Below, piece after piece: positions 1 to 9,460 of a stretch of DNA of 64,000 nucleotides (position 1 is its first letter; the number at the start of each line of letters is the position of its first letter). The notes under the pieces were generated by a model. That model worked only from the letters and a program-made list of their open reading frames with translations. It did not search any database and had not been told where the DNA came from. Both the position numbers and the translations under genes were made by a program. Source of the DNA: Welwitschia mirabilis (taxonomy: Eukaryota > Gnetophyta > Gnetopsida > Welwitschiales); NCBI GenBank assembly GCA_051453625.1, contig JBOZIK010000001.1, forward strand, positions 156,246,974-156,310,973, read 5' to 3'.

Positions 1-229
1 CGACACCTCTCATGTCCCCTCTACATGCCACGAGACTGTTGTCCAGAAGCTTTAATGGCCAACCTTATTGCTGATGGGTTTCCATTGCTCGTGGCTTCTC
101 TGTTTGGGTGACGAAAGCCATCACCTCCACCTTCTCTTCTTGGTCTTGGATGTTCAATCATGTCAAGGAGGTATCACAATCGTGCCTCTTATAATCGTAA
201 TAGCCCAAGAGCAGTCCACTCTGCTACCA
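1..229 (-). mobile_element. 5' internal end of a Copia element running off the left edge, with PBS
   Basis: Read on the minus strand, the bases next to the LTR at 230 form a PBS (216-229, TGGTAGCAGAGTGG). It differs by two substitutions over the first 12 bases from the 3' end complement of initiator-Met tRNA (TGGTATCAGAGC) used by plant Copia elements. The rest is leader and the start of the internal region, with a short ORF that begins ATGGCTTTCGTC on the minus strand and soon ends at a stop. The body of the element lies outside the window, so its lineage cannot be assigned. A solo LTR with a little flank is less likely because the PBS abuts the LTR end. Confidence 0.6.
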
Positions 230-537
230 TGTTAAAAATAAAAGATCCAAAAAACAAAATAGAAAAAGGATTCATGCAAAGGCATTTCAATTATCATTTG
301 ATGTAAGTTGAGAGCCATTTATAGGCATACAAAGGAAATAACAATTCTTCTTCTTTTGTAATAGACCCACTAATTCCACTAACTTAATAATCATTTCCTT
401 TTTCGTAACCGACACACTAACTCAATAACTATACATACATATTAACTCCACTAACATAATAACCATTTCTTTTTTTTGTAACCGAACCACTAACTTTATC
501 AACTCAATAATTGTACAGAATATTTTACACATCAACA
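230..537 (-). repeat. Copia LTR (308 bp)
   Basis: The segment starts TGTTAAAA and ends ATCAACA on the plus strand, so on the minus strand it reads TG...CA, the usual LTR ends, and it abuts a Met-tRNA-type PBS at 229. A minus-strand TATA-like CCTATAAATGG lies at about 316-326. Upstream of it, in U3, a degenerate unit around GGTTACRAAAAAGGAAATG recurs about three times (358-512). Its partner LTR would lie left of the window. Confidence 0.6.
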
Positions 538-2589
538 GAAGCCAACTTCTTATGACTAATACTAAGATTATTGATTATTCTTTTAGTTGATGCTGTAGCT
601 CTCAGAAGCTTTTTTTCCACTGAAGAAGAAGTTATAACTATGGCCACGAAGTAAAGGAGAATGCTTGAGAGCACCTTATAAGAATCAGATCTCTTAAATG
701 GAGTTTGTGGAGCTGCAACTAAATTTGTCGTTTTGTTCTATTGACGTTGTCTATCTCTCAAACTGCACAATGTAGATAGATTCTCCATGCATTCATCTCC
801 TACCATGTATTGAAGGGTAAATTCCATGTCTCTCTGCATCTTTGTAATCATCTTATAATTCAACTGTATCACTTTGTTCATTATGCTGCAAATCATTCAA
901 AAGAACTCTACTCTCTTATCATCCAGTAAAAGTATGCCTTCAAAGAGCCAGAACTATGAAGTAGTGATTATCTTAAGTCCATAACCAAGCCTATAATGTC
1001 ATCAGAGCTGCTACTCTGAATGATAAGATTAGTTGCAGTTACCTACAACAATAGATACATGAAGGGCTCCGCCACCTTATAGGATGATGATGATTTATAC
1101 TAGTAAGTAATCCTTTTCCATGCTATATCACAAGATTCTTCATTGGATATTACATACCACAGGTTATTAGTGGCAAGTATCAGGAAGTCATTCCTATATG
1201 CTCTATGTGAATGTGATCCCAGGGTTTGGAATTACGTAGGGCTTCAAATACATATCCCCTGTGGCCCTGGCCATGGCCAGAATCCCTAGAATAGGAAACT
1301 CAGTAAACAAACCTACATTTGTGCTTAAACAGATCTTTCTCAAGCCATCGAATTTATGGATTTGGTTGGAAGTGCACGGTAATGCAAAATTTTCAAGCCT
1401 TTACCAAGCAAAAGCCAAATGACTTTTTCAGGAACCCAAGCTTTTGTGCCTTGTACATGGAGCAGGTGCGCACTTTGATATCCAAATGAGAGGAAATCAT
1501 ACTTAACCTAGGCAGATGAGTGGAAGTCACCTTTTATGTTTTGGAAAAAGGGGATGAAGTGTGGTGATCAATAAGGTAAAAAGAAGGGGGGAAAATAATA
1601 GCAATGTTCAGGGTAAAGAAGAAACTATAAGGTGGGAATTAAAATTAAGTAAGCTTTTAAAAGAAAAAGGGAAAACTTAACAACATAGTTAAATAGTTAT
1701 GTGATGGGGGCTAGTATGGGATGGTAGGAAAGCTAATAAAATGGTTTATGTAGATGAAGTGAAAATGATAATATAGATGGAAGTAGGAATGGATAATAAT
1801 GTGAAGTAAGGGTAGGTAAAATGGAAATGAAACATGCAATTAGGTAAGAATATAGTGGACAAGGATGACAACATAAAATCTCCATACTACACATGATAAT
1901 TGTACAAATAATTCAAGTTCATGATAATCTGTGGCTTATGGTATGTGACTAGAAACTTTAACCTCTCAAAAAAGCTATTACGACCTGTAGCCCATAACAT
2001 TCGATACAAACACTAGCTATGAAAAAAAGACTGTGAGCCTTCCATCTGTAGTTCTTTTCTTGTGACTTGAGTTCCAAGCTTTTGCAACTTGTAATTCTTT
2101 ATTATAGCTTTAGTTCTTCAGTTAAAGTTCCTATGAACTCCATCTTGGTTTACATATACATTTTACTAACTATGGCTTATGGCCCATGGCATTTCATGAT
2201 AGCCTTATACCTCAAGTCTATCTTTACATGACTTTTCATTACCATAACATTTTCATTATGGCCCTCCTCCTAGAATTACCAAGTAAAGCTCTAATCATGG
2301 CTTTTCACTTGTGGCTTTCCAAAGTCAAGTTTCTTTCAACTGAGTACCTTTTCTGCAAATATTTTCAAATCCCACCAACCAACATGAGTTACCCTCCATT
2401 GTACAAAGACTAATAAAAGGCCTTAATTAGTAACTACTATGTGATAATATTTGTGTCAAAGAGCAATTATTAAGGCTGATCTTCTTGGTGATTTAGTGTA
2501 GATTTAAGCTAGACTTGGTCATTCTCATTTTCACTACTACTTTCTTTCTTACCAGTGTTTTTTTGGTATAATTCCTACATTCAAAACTC
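538..2589. other. No recognisable gene or element
   Basis: I recognise no coding domain, LTR end or RNA gene in this stretch. It is less AT-rich and more complex than the retroelement DNA to its right. It could be old intergenic DNA or introns of a decayed host gene. The ORF at 2186-2413 has no recognisable motif and low-complexity composition. Confidence 0.5.
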
Positions 2590-2868
2590 ATGGTAATGGC
2601 ACTGAGAACTCTTGCACAAAGGCCTTCTCATGATTGCATAGACCAAAATAATAATATGTTATTGACATTCTTCACTCTAGAATCTTTCTCTTATGTGCAA
2701 CGCTGGGTAGAAGGCTCTTACTTCATTGAGTTTCTACAACTTATTGCTTCAGAATTAGATCCCTCTACTTTAGATATTACTGGATTTGAAGATTCTTGCC
2801 AGATAGAAAGCACAAAAGAATTATGGAATGTCATCATAGTTAATAGATTTTATTTGCTTATCTTTTAA
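2590..2868 (+). pseudogene. Unassigned coding-like ORF, 92 aa
   Basis: The ORF starts ATGGTAATGGC and runs 92 codons to TAA. The translation has balanced, protein-like composition (residues 24-80 include SFSYVQRW, EFLQLIASELDPS and FEDSCQIEST), unlike the lysine- and isoleucine-rich chance ORFs elsewhere. I do not recognise the family. It has no signal peptide, membrane segment or catalytic motif that I can identify. It could be one exon or a retained fragment of a decayed host gene. It lies just upstream of the Gypsy-1 insertion, and a pyrimidine-rich stretch followed by ACCAG (about 2535-2555) could be an acceptor-like context. Chance remains possible. Confidence 0.3.
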
Positions 2869-3035
2869 CAATTTCCGAATTGTTAATATGACATTTTGCC
2901 ATGGATTTTCTAGAGTTGTAAATACAACTTTGAGTTAAATTACATCACTTTACCTTCTAGAATTGTTGTCTATCTCATAGCAATTTGACTAATTGGTTGT
3001 GTAATGTTCTCATCTTGAAAGATAAAGATGTAGTT

Positions 3036-3359
3036 TGTGCCACCCAAAGATAAGAAGAATTCAAGAAATAGTGGCTACAATGTCCAATAAGAAATAAAAG
3101 GCCTAGAAAACAAGGAGGGTTAGAAAATAAAGATGATCAGGGAGATCACATAGAGGAAGTGTCAGTAAAACAAAAAATTGCATAGGCAAAGCATGAGAAA
3201 AAAAAGGAAGAATTGATCAAGCTAGAACAAAGGCAGAACGCAAGTAGACCACAAGAAGAATAACATATCAACAGGCTCAATAAAGAGAGGAGACAAACAT
3301 AGGCAGAGAATTTTAGTGACAACACTAGAATCAAAGCTAGTGTAACAACAAACAATAAG
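3036..3359 (+). repeat. Gypsy-1 5' LTR, left part
   Basis: This aligns by eye with the start of the 3' LTR at 18231-18550. Shared stretches include GATCACATAGAGGAAGTGT and the run ending AACAATAAG at 3359. The match stops at 3359, where Copia-1 begins, and resumes near 7575. Confidence 0.75.
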
Positions 3360-3473
3360 TGTTATGCCCTTTACCATCACACCAAAAGCCATGACTGAGC
3401 TGAAATCTAGTGAACCAGAATCCATTACATTTATTCAGTTATTGGGCTAGGCATGGGGGCCACATACCCAATA
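3360..3473 (-). repeat. Copia-1 3' LTR remnant (U3-like)
   Basis: On the minus strand it begins TATTGGGTATGTGGCC directly after a purine tract (GAGAAGAAGAT, about 3474-3486), the position of a Copia polypurine tract and LTR start. It ends GGGCATAACA, where homology to the Gypsy-1 LTR takes over. It has no match to the sequence next to the PBS at the other end. Confidence 0.5.
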
Positions 3474-3564
3474 ATCTTCTTCTCAATCCACATGCCAAGT
3501 ACTTACATAAACTAGGAAGCCACCGGGAAGAATCAAGCCTAAGACCTGTCAATAACCTTGGCTC

Positions 3565-4030
3565 TGATACAAATTGTTGTAGCTATCTTCTCAGTGGATA
3601 ACTTCTTATCCTCTATGACATCTTGAATGAAATTTAGCCTAACATCAATATCTTTTGATCTCTTATGATAGGCTAGATTCTTGGCGAAGACCAATGCACT
3701 CTTACTATTATAATAGATGATAGATCACTGCACATTCAACCCTAAGTTATCAATAAGACCATGCAACCATATACCTTCCTTAACCCCTTCTGTTAATGAC
3801 ATGTATTTAGCTTCTGTGGTAGACAAGGTAACTATAGATTGAAGTGTTGTCTTCCAGCTAATGACACATCCATATAGCATGAAGATATAGTACATTAAGG
3901 GTCTTCTCCTCATAAGGTCTCTAGCATAATCAGGATTTGTATAGCCAATCAAATCACCAATAGATTTATTATCACCATAAGCCAAGCAGATATTGCTCAT
4001 ACCTTTCAAATATCGCATAATTCATTTAAC
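3565..4030 (-). pseudogene. Copia-1 RNase H domain
   Basis: The open stretch 4018-3725 (97 codons) carries the Copia RNase H signature: IGYTNPDYARDL near residue 24, then SWKTTLQSIVTLSTTEAKYM around residues 54-73. The reading continues past a break to AYHKRSKDIDVRLNFI, the His-containing tail near 3650. The usual D-S-D-W-A-G motif has become N-P-D-Y-A-R. In a live element this domain removes RNA from the RNA-DNA hybrid during reverse transcription in the cytoplasmic particle. It is not functional here because of the stops and the loss of the linked domains. Confidence 0.8.
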
Positions 4031-4036
4031 TACTTC

Positions 4037-5137
4037 TCAGTGATCTTTCTTTGGATTACTCATAAACTTGCTTACCACACTTACTGCATGAGCTAAACTA
4101 GGCATACTACATACCATTACATACATCAAACTTCCAATAGCACTAGAGTAAGGAATTGTACTCATGTAATCCTTCTCCTCAACTATATTAGGTATTACAC
4201 TAGCATCAAGTTTAAAGTGTGCTACCACCAGAGTAGTAACTGGCTTGGATTGATCCATCTGAAATGAATGCAATAACTTTTCAATGTACTTCTGCTGAGA
4301 TACATACAGTAGACCTGCACTTCTGTCTCTCCAAATTTCCATGTCCAAATATTCTTGGCTACACCCAAATCCTTCATTCCAAACTTACCTTTTAATAATG
4401 TCTTCAAATTATTGATTTCAACCTTGTTCTTAGCTATAATCAACATACATGTCATCCATGTATAGCAAAAAAATATATATAGAAATCATTTAAAAATCTC
4501 TTACAGTAGATACAATTATCAGAATAATTGCACACAAAACCATGAGAAATCATAAACACATTAAACCTCTTATACCATTGCCTTAGAGATTGCTTTAAAC
4601 CATACAAGGATTTCTTCAACAAACATACATGATCTTCCTTTTCAGAATCAGGGAATCCCTATGGTTGTGACATGTAAATCTGCTCTTTCAAGTCTCCATG
4701 TAAGAACACAGTTTTGACGTCAGTTGTTCCAAGTCCAAGTCCAATGCACTTATCATGGCCAGAAGAACTTGAATAGTTTTATGATTCACAACTGGTGAGA
4801 ATACCTCATGGTAATCAATTCCCTCCTTCTGTGAAAAATCCTTTGCCATAAGCCTTACCTTGAATCTAGGTGCTTCAACTCCAGGAATTTCTTCTTTCTT
4901 CTTGGACACTCATTTGCATTCTACTGGTCTTACATCCTTTGGCAGAGGTACTAGATACCAAGTTTTATTCTTCACAAGATACCACATCTCTTCATTCATC
5001 GCAATCAACCACTCAGACGATTTTCTACTTTCAATTGCCTTTTTGTAAGATCTTGGTTCATCAAAATTAATATTTTCTCCCACTGCCAAGGCATATGCAA
5101 TAGAGTTAATATCAATAATTTCTAACATAATCTGCAT
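4037..5137 (-). pseudogene. Copia-1 reverse transcriptase, frameshifted
   Basis: The domain is spread over several frames: 5137-4910 (N-terminal region ending in a W-x-L-V-P motif), 4909-4688 (RLMAKDFSQKEGIDYHEVFS, the fingers motif), then after a shift near 4720 the VKTVFLHGDL palm segment, then 4455-4222 and 4348-4037 (connection, with LLYVSQQKYIEKLL and YSSAIGSLMYVMV). The catalytic motif YMDDM is intact at 4451-4462, but a 4 bp duplication just after it shifts the frame. In an active element this enzyme copies the genomic RNA into cDNA. Confidence 0.85.
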
Positions 5138-5289
5138 ACCTCATAGGTTTTCTGATTTTCCTCCTTGATATTCTTGTTGCTATACTCTGCGATTCTTCTT
5201 CCTCTTTCCTAGGCTATTATATAGGAGTTTTTATAATCCTCTTTGGAACTTCAATTTTAAACTTCACCTTCTGGTTAGCACCCTGATTT

Positions 5290-6350
5290 TTATTGTCTAC
5301 ATGATTACCAAGATCCTCTTTCTAACCAAACATAGCAGATTCATTAAAAGTAACATCTCTGCTAATGATAAATTTTGGAGTTCTATTATTTTCAGTACAC
5401 CATAGTCTATACCCTTTAACTCCAGTCGCGTACTCTAGAAATATGTGTTTCATTGTCCTCGACTCTAGTTTATCATCATTAACATGAGCATAAGTAGGAC
5501 AACCAAATATATGCAGGCCAGAATAATTAGAGGGTTTACCAGACCATACCTCTTGATGAGTCTTAAAATCAATTGCAATTGATGGAGGTCTATTAACCAA
5601 ATAACAAGTAGTATTAACTACTTTAGCCCAAAATTTCTTTAACAAGCCAACATTTAGTCACATGCATCAAGCACGCTACATGAGTGTTTGGTTCATGTGT
5701 TCTTCAACTCCATTTTGCTGTGGTATATGTCATACAATGTGGTGCCTCACTATACCTTCTTTCTTGCAGAACTCATCAAATGGTGCATTACAGAATTCCA
5801 ACCCATTATTTGTTTTGAGTATCTTGACTTGTTTTCTAGTTTGTTTTTCAACCATGGTCTTCCACTCCTTGAACCTCTCAAACATCTCATCCTTGGATTT
5901 CAGAAAATACAACCAAACATTTCTAGGATAGTCATCAATGAAAGTAATAAAGTACCTGCATTTGTCATGAAACTTAACTAGAGAAGGATCCCATAAATTT
6001 GAATGCACATACTCAAGGATATCCTTAGTGGTATGTTTTCTAGAACTGAATTTGACTTAGCATTACTTTCTCATAATACAAACTTCATAGAATTTTAACT
6101 TCCCAGTTTTTACTTCATTTAACAATTCTTTTTTGCTCAATATTGATAGCCCTTTCTCATTCATGTGATTAAATCTGTAATGCCATAATTCTGTATAATC
6201 ATTCTGCTATTCCATGGACTATGATACTACTACTATTCTCGTCACTGAATTACCTATCAAGATGTAAATTCCATGCTGTAATTTATCCTTCATTACTACC
6301 AGAGCACCCTTTATAACCTTTAGTTATTCATCTGCACAAGAGTACTTATA
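5290..6350 (-). pseudogene. Copia-1 integrase, both catalytic Asp changed to Asn
   Basis: Open stretches 6008-5730 and 5645-5322 cover the DDE core and the C-terminal part (FKTHQEVWSGKPSNYSGLHI, GCPTYAHVN). The family motif H-S-D-L-W-G-P reads HSNLWDP, with Asn at 5997-5999. T-D-N-G-L-E-F reads TNNGLEF, with Asn at 5808-5810. Both first and second catalytic acids are therefore lost by single G-to-A changes. The glutamate region near 5700 is still readable (PQQNGVEEHMN) but is followed by stops. The linker between 6010 and 6350 holds further stop-broken pre-integrase sequence. Confidence 0.85.
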
Positions 6351-6353
6351 CCC

Positions 6354-6590
6354 TTATTTATATAAGGTACCCAGGGAGATCAAATTCTTCCATAGATTAG
6401 GAACATACCACACATCAAATGTTCTGATTATTCTATCATGCATTTCAATTTGCATAGAACCACTGTCCTTGATACTAAGCTCTCCATCATCACCAAACCT
6501 TACAATTCCATTCCACTTCTTGAAGGAAGTAAACAAATTGCATGTAAAAGTCATGTGATATGATGCACCAGTGTTCAAAACCTAGGTATT
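6354..6590 (-). pseudogene. Copia-1 aspartic protease, active-site Asp lost
   Basis: The open stretch 6578-6354 reads NTGASYHMTF at its start, matching the Copia protease motif D-T-G-A-S-x-H-M. The catalytic Asp is Asn (codon at 6573-6575), again a G-to-A change. Downstream residues VWYVPNLWKNLISLG fit the region between protease and integrase. In a live element this enzyme cleaves the polyprotein. Confidence 0.8.
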
Positions 6591-6719
6591 TACAGAACTA
6601 AAAGTACTGACTATCAGAATATTACTACCCTATACTTCATCAAAGCTTTCCTATACTATTGTAGCACTACCACTGCTATTTGATTCTTTCCTATTATTTT
6701 CCTTCTTCCAATGTAGGCA

Positions 6720-7441
6720 ATCCTTCCTTATGTGCCTCTTCTATTTGTAATAAAAACATTGAAGTGCTTTAGCCCTCAATTTGGAACATGAGTTATCTCT
6801 CCTTCCACTATTTCTTTCGTTGTTCCTACCTCTGCTAATGAACAGGCCTACTTCTGCACCATCTTCATTAGGGCTAGAGACTCTGCTCTTTAATTTCTTA
6901 GAGTGCATATCATCCTTCAAATTACTAATAGATATACTATCTCTTTCATATAGCATAGTCTTAACAAAATTCTCATAGGAATTCAGTAGAGAACACAAGA
7001 GAATAATGGCTTAATCCTCATCATCAATTTTAACCTCAACACCTTGTAGAACAAAAATAATTCAGTTAGAATTATTAAGATGATCTTTTACCTACATATT
7101 TTCTGTCATCTGTAAGGTATACAAACTCTGCTTCTCATATAATTGGTTTGTAAGGGATTTTTTCTAAACTTATTTTCTAGTTTCTTCCACAATCCCATAA
7201 CAGTTGTTTTCTCAACAAGCTCATGTAATACTTCATCAATTAGATTCAACAGTATTGCGCTATGCACTTTTACCATAATATCCTTTTTCTCATCTGCTGA
7301 TAATGTCCCAAGTAATTTACCTTCTTCTTCTAGTACCTCTAAACATCCCTGCTGAACCAGAAGAGCGTTCATCTTAACCTTCCACAGTGTGAAATCATTT
7401 AATCCATTGAATTTCTCAGTATTGAATTTATGAATCGACAT
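6720..7441 (-). pseudogene. Copia-1 gag
   Basis: The likely start is the ATG at 7441 (MSIHKFNTEKFNG), not the upstream in-frame ATG at 7540, because similarity to Tnt1-like gag begins there. Recognisable parts are FTLWKVKMNALLVQQGC and LWKKLENKFRKN. A zinc knuckle near 6740 reads CFYYK then stop then KRHIRKDC: its second Cys is Tyr and the frame is interrupted. Frame breaks occur near 7106 and 7000. Gag would form the cytoplasmic particle that packages the element RNA. Confidence 0.8.
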
Positions 7442-7478
7442 CTTCTCAATCAGTAGATAGAATATCCCCAATAACCAA

Positions 7479-7490
7479 GCTTTGATACCA
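7479..7490 (-). other. Copia-1 primer binding site
   Basis: The minus strand reads TGGTATCAAAGC, one mismatch from the initiator-Met tRNA complement TGGTATCAGAGC. It lies upstream of gag and fixes the element's orientation. Confidence 0.75.
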
Positions 7491-7495
7491 CTTAT

Positions 7496-7574
7496 TGCGT
7501 GAAATGAGGAGAAATAAATAGAATATAAATGAGAATACACAGGATTTACCTGGTTTAGTCGATGTGACTTATGT
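7496..7574 (-). repeat. Copia-1 5' LTR remnant (U5-like)
   Basis: About 80 bases between the PBS and the point where Gypsy-1 LTR homology resumes (ATGTAAAGTTAT against ATGTGAAGATAT at 18572-18583). On the minus strand it ends in ACGCA close to the PBS. It does not match the remnant at 3360-3473. Confidence 0.45.
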
Positions 7575-8906
7575 TCACGGGAGATGTAAAGTTATAATTA
7601 TTACACTTAAACTATTGTGAGTTTTAGAGATTCAGTTTTCAGGAGACATGATCCTGAAGGAGGCCAAGATCTTTACCATTAGAATCTTGATTCTTGGCTT
7701 TCTAAGAAATTAGAACTTGATTATCCTCTTCATCCCATAAAAGAGGTTGAGAATGTATTAGGGTATACCTCGCACATAAGTGTTTATCATTGAAAATCTC
7801 GTTCTTGCATCGACATTGTAGGAGAAGTATTAAAAAGAAAATGCAAGTAGGGCAAAAGAGAGACACGTACACAGCTAGAGAAGACTACTCAGGTATGCAT
7901 AATTTGAAGCTTCAGTAAAAGTCTTTTAGGATGTTATCTTTATTTAAACTTTTGTTCTCCCAAGAATATACATGCAAAAGAAAATTAAAGGCCTAATCTG
8001 AGGATATTTCATTATCTATTTTTTCATCTTTTCTATTATTGTCATCACTCTATAATTGATAAGCACCTATGGTGATCATTTTATTTGATAAATTAGTGAT
8101 CTAAGTTTCATGAAGAAACTACAAAGTAGGAGAGTTTTGGTTTCATTTTATGGATGTTGATGTTCATCATATTTCCATATTATTATTACATGTTTGATTC
8201 TGTAAATTCCATGGTTTTGTGCAATAAGCTTTCTTTTATAAAATTTACCCAAAAAAAAAGTTTTTTTAATATAATTTTATTTGTAATCACATTTCAAGTT
8301 CTAGAGATTTCAATTTTTAGATTTCCCTGGAATTGTATGAATAATAAAACAATAGTACAATTGAAATTTATTTGGTAAGAAACCAATAGAGTTTGTGCAA
8401 ATTCTAGTTATGATACATCTCACTAAAGTTTATGTCTATAAATCATTCTCTTTAACATAAGTGAAATAATTTGGTAGTAGTTTAAAGCATTACATTACCC
8501 AAGCCAAAAGACATAACATTTATAAAAAATCTCATAAATACTTAGTGCTAGAAGGAGGACATCAAACTAAACTCTTTAACAAAATCTACTCAAACTTAGT
8601 AAAAAAAACAATTAATACCAACTCATCCAAACAATCCAATTCAGTTAAACCAAAACTATCAAGTAGTCCAAAAAACTTAGTTAACAACATCATAAAGTCA
8701 ATAACAAGTTCTCAAACTAAATCAAAGTTTATAAAAAATGGTCAAATTTAGCCAAGCTCTATTAAATAATTGAACTTTGTCCAGTCTAGTCAAATTTGAT
8801 TAAATTCCACTATTAAAACATCATCAAACTAATCAAATCACTCATTATCACATGACATTAGAACTAATCCATTATTTATGAAAAGGAGGAAAAAATCTCA
8901 TAAACA
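7575..8906 (+). repeat. Gypsy-1 5' LTR, right part
   Basis: This matches 18572-19872 of the 3' LTR along its length, for example CCAAGATCTTT, AAGAAATTAGAACTTG and AAGCCAAAAGACATAACATTT. It ends ATAAACA before the PBS. An internal copy of the LTR end plus PBS lies at 8524-8560. The last 340 bases are rich in degenerate TCAAACTTAG-like words. Confidence 0.75.
8524..8560 (+). repeat. LTR-end plus PBS-like sequence embedded inside the 5' LTR
   Basis: AAAAAATCTCATAAATAC followed by TTAGTGCTAGAAGGAGGAC repeats the true LTR end and PBS at 8890-8925 about 366 bases downstream. The 3' LTR has the same arrangement at 19484-19519. Confidence 0.65.
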
Positions 8907-8909
8907 GTT

Positions 8910-8925
8910 TGGCATAGAAGGAGGA
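8910..8925 (+). other. Gypsy-1 primer binding site
   Basis: TGGCATAGAAGGAGGA lies directly after the LTR end. Gypsy-2 has the related TGGTGCTAGAAGAAGG at 23910, and the embedded copy at 19502 reads TGGCACCAAAAGGAGG. The consensus TGGCGCTAGAAGGAGG resembles PBSs I know from plant Tat-group elements. I cannot name the tRNA with confidence. Confidence 0.6.
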
Positions 8926-9460
8926 CCCCTATTGTAGGTTTTTTAATAGTTCGTTTAAATTTTTCCATTTACATTCCCTATCACCTTATTGTAAACTTGG
9001 AACAGTCAAAAAAGCGATGTCAATAAGAGGCAAAAAGGCCTACATTTCTAAGGAGATGTACAAATTCCTTATCCAATAAGACTTTTATACCCTTACCATA
9101 GACATGCCTCACATGATCTTGAACCACAAAAACTATTGGGACCTGTACCTTATCCATCTTAGCAAATGAATCCATGTTATGACATCTAAGAGGCTAGGAT
9201 TGAATAGTTAAGAAAAGAATCAGATGTGTGAGAATGAACTCCTTTATAAAANNNNNNNNNNNNNNNNNNNNNNNNNNNNNNNNNNNNNNNNNNNNNNNNN
9301 NNNNNNNNNNNNNNNNNNNNAAACGCAAGGCCCATAGGAATAGATTCATGATAATAGGCTATTTAAATACTCCATACATGGATAAGAACACCTAAAAATA
9401 AGTAAGCTAAAAATAGAGCTCTTAAGCAACCCGATTTAACTACCATTTAGAAAGACGTTA
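8926..9460 (+). other. Gypsy-1 leader, contains assembly gap 9252-9320
   Basis: Untranslated leader between PBS and gag. Its first 170 bases resemble the Gypsy-2 leader (23926-24019 continued at 31593), notably ACATTTCTAAGGAGATGTAC against GCATTTCTGAGGATGAGTAC. Sixty-nine bases are unknown. Confidence 0.55.

Larger units (their letters stand above)
3360..7574 (-). mobile_element. Copia-1: Tork/Tnt1-like Ty1/Copia element, decayed, inserted in the Gypsy-1 5' LTR
   Basis: On the minus strand the order is U5 remnant (7496-7574), PBS (7479-7490), gag, protease, integrase, reverse transcriptase, RNase H, purine tract (about 3474-3486) and U3 remnant (3360-3473). This gag-PR-IN-RT-RH order defines Copia. 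The gag and RT sequences look like the Tork/Tnt1 group. The two ends do not match each other: one carries a U3-like piece and the other a U5-like piece, so neither LTR is complete. The right junction is placed to within about 20 bases by where homology to the Gypsy-1 3' LTR resumes. Confidence 0.8.

Noticed and set aside
3410-3601. Region ending GGCTCTGATACAAATTGTTG, like a second Met-tRNA PBS or a tRNA-derived SINE
   Set aside because: The PBS-like text at about 3560-3580 lies in the tail of Copia-1 RNase H, and no LTR end adjoins it in the required orientation. Box A and Box B could not be placed.
5662-5981. Plus-strand ORFs of 89 and 97 codons
   Set aside because: Antisense shadows of the Copia-1 integrase, whose minus-strand frame has recognised motifs.
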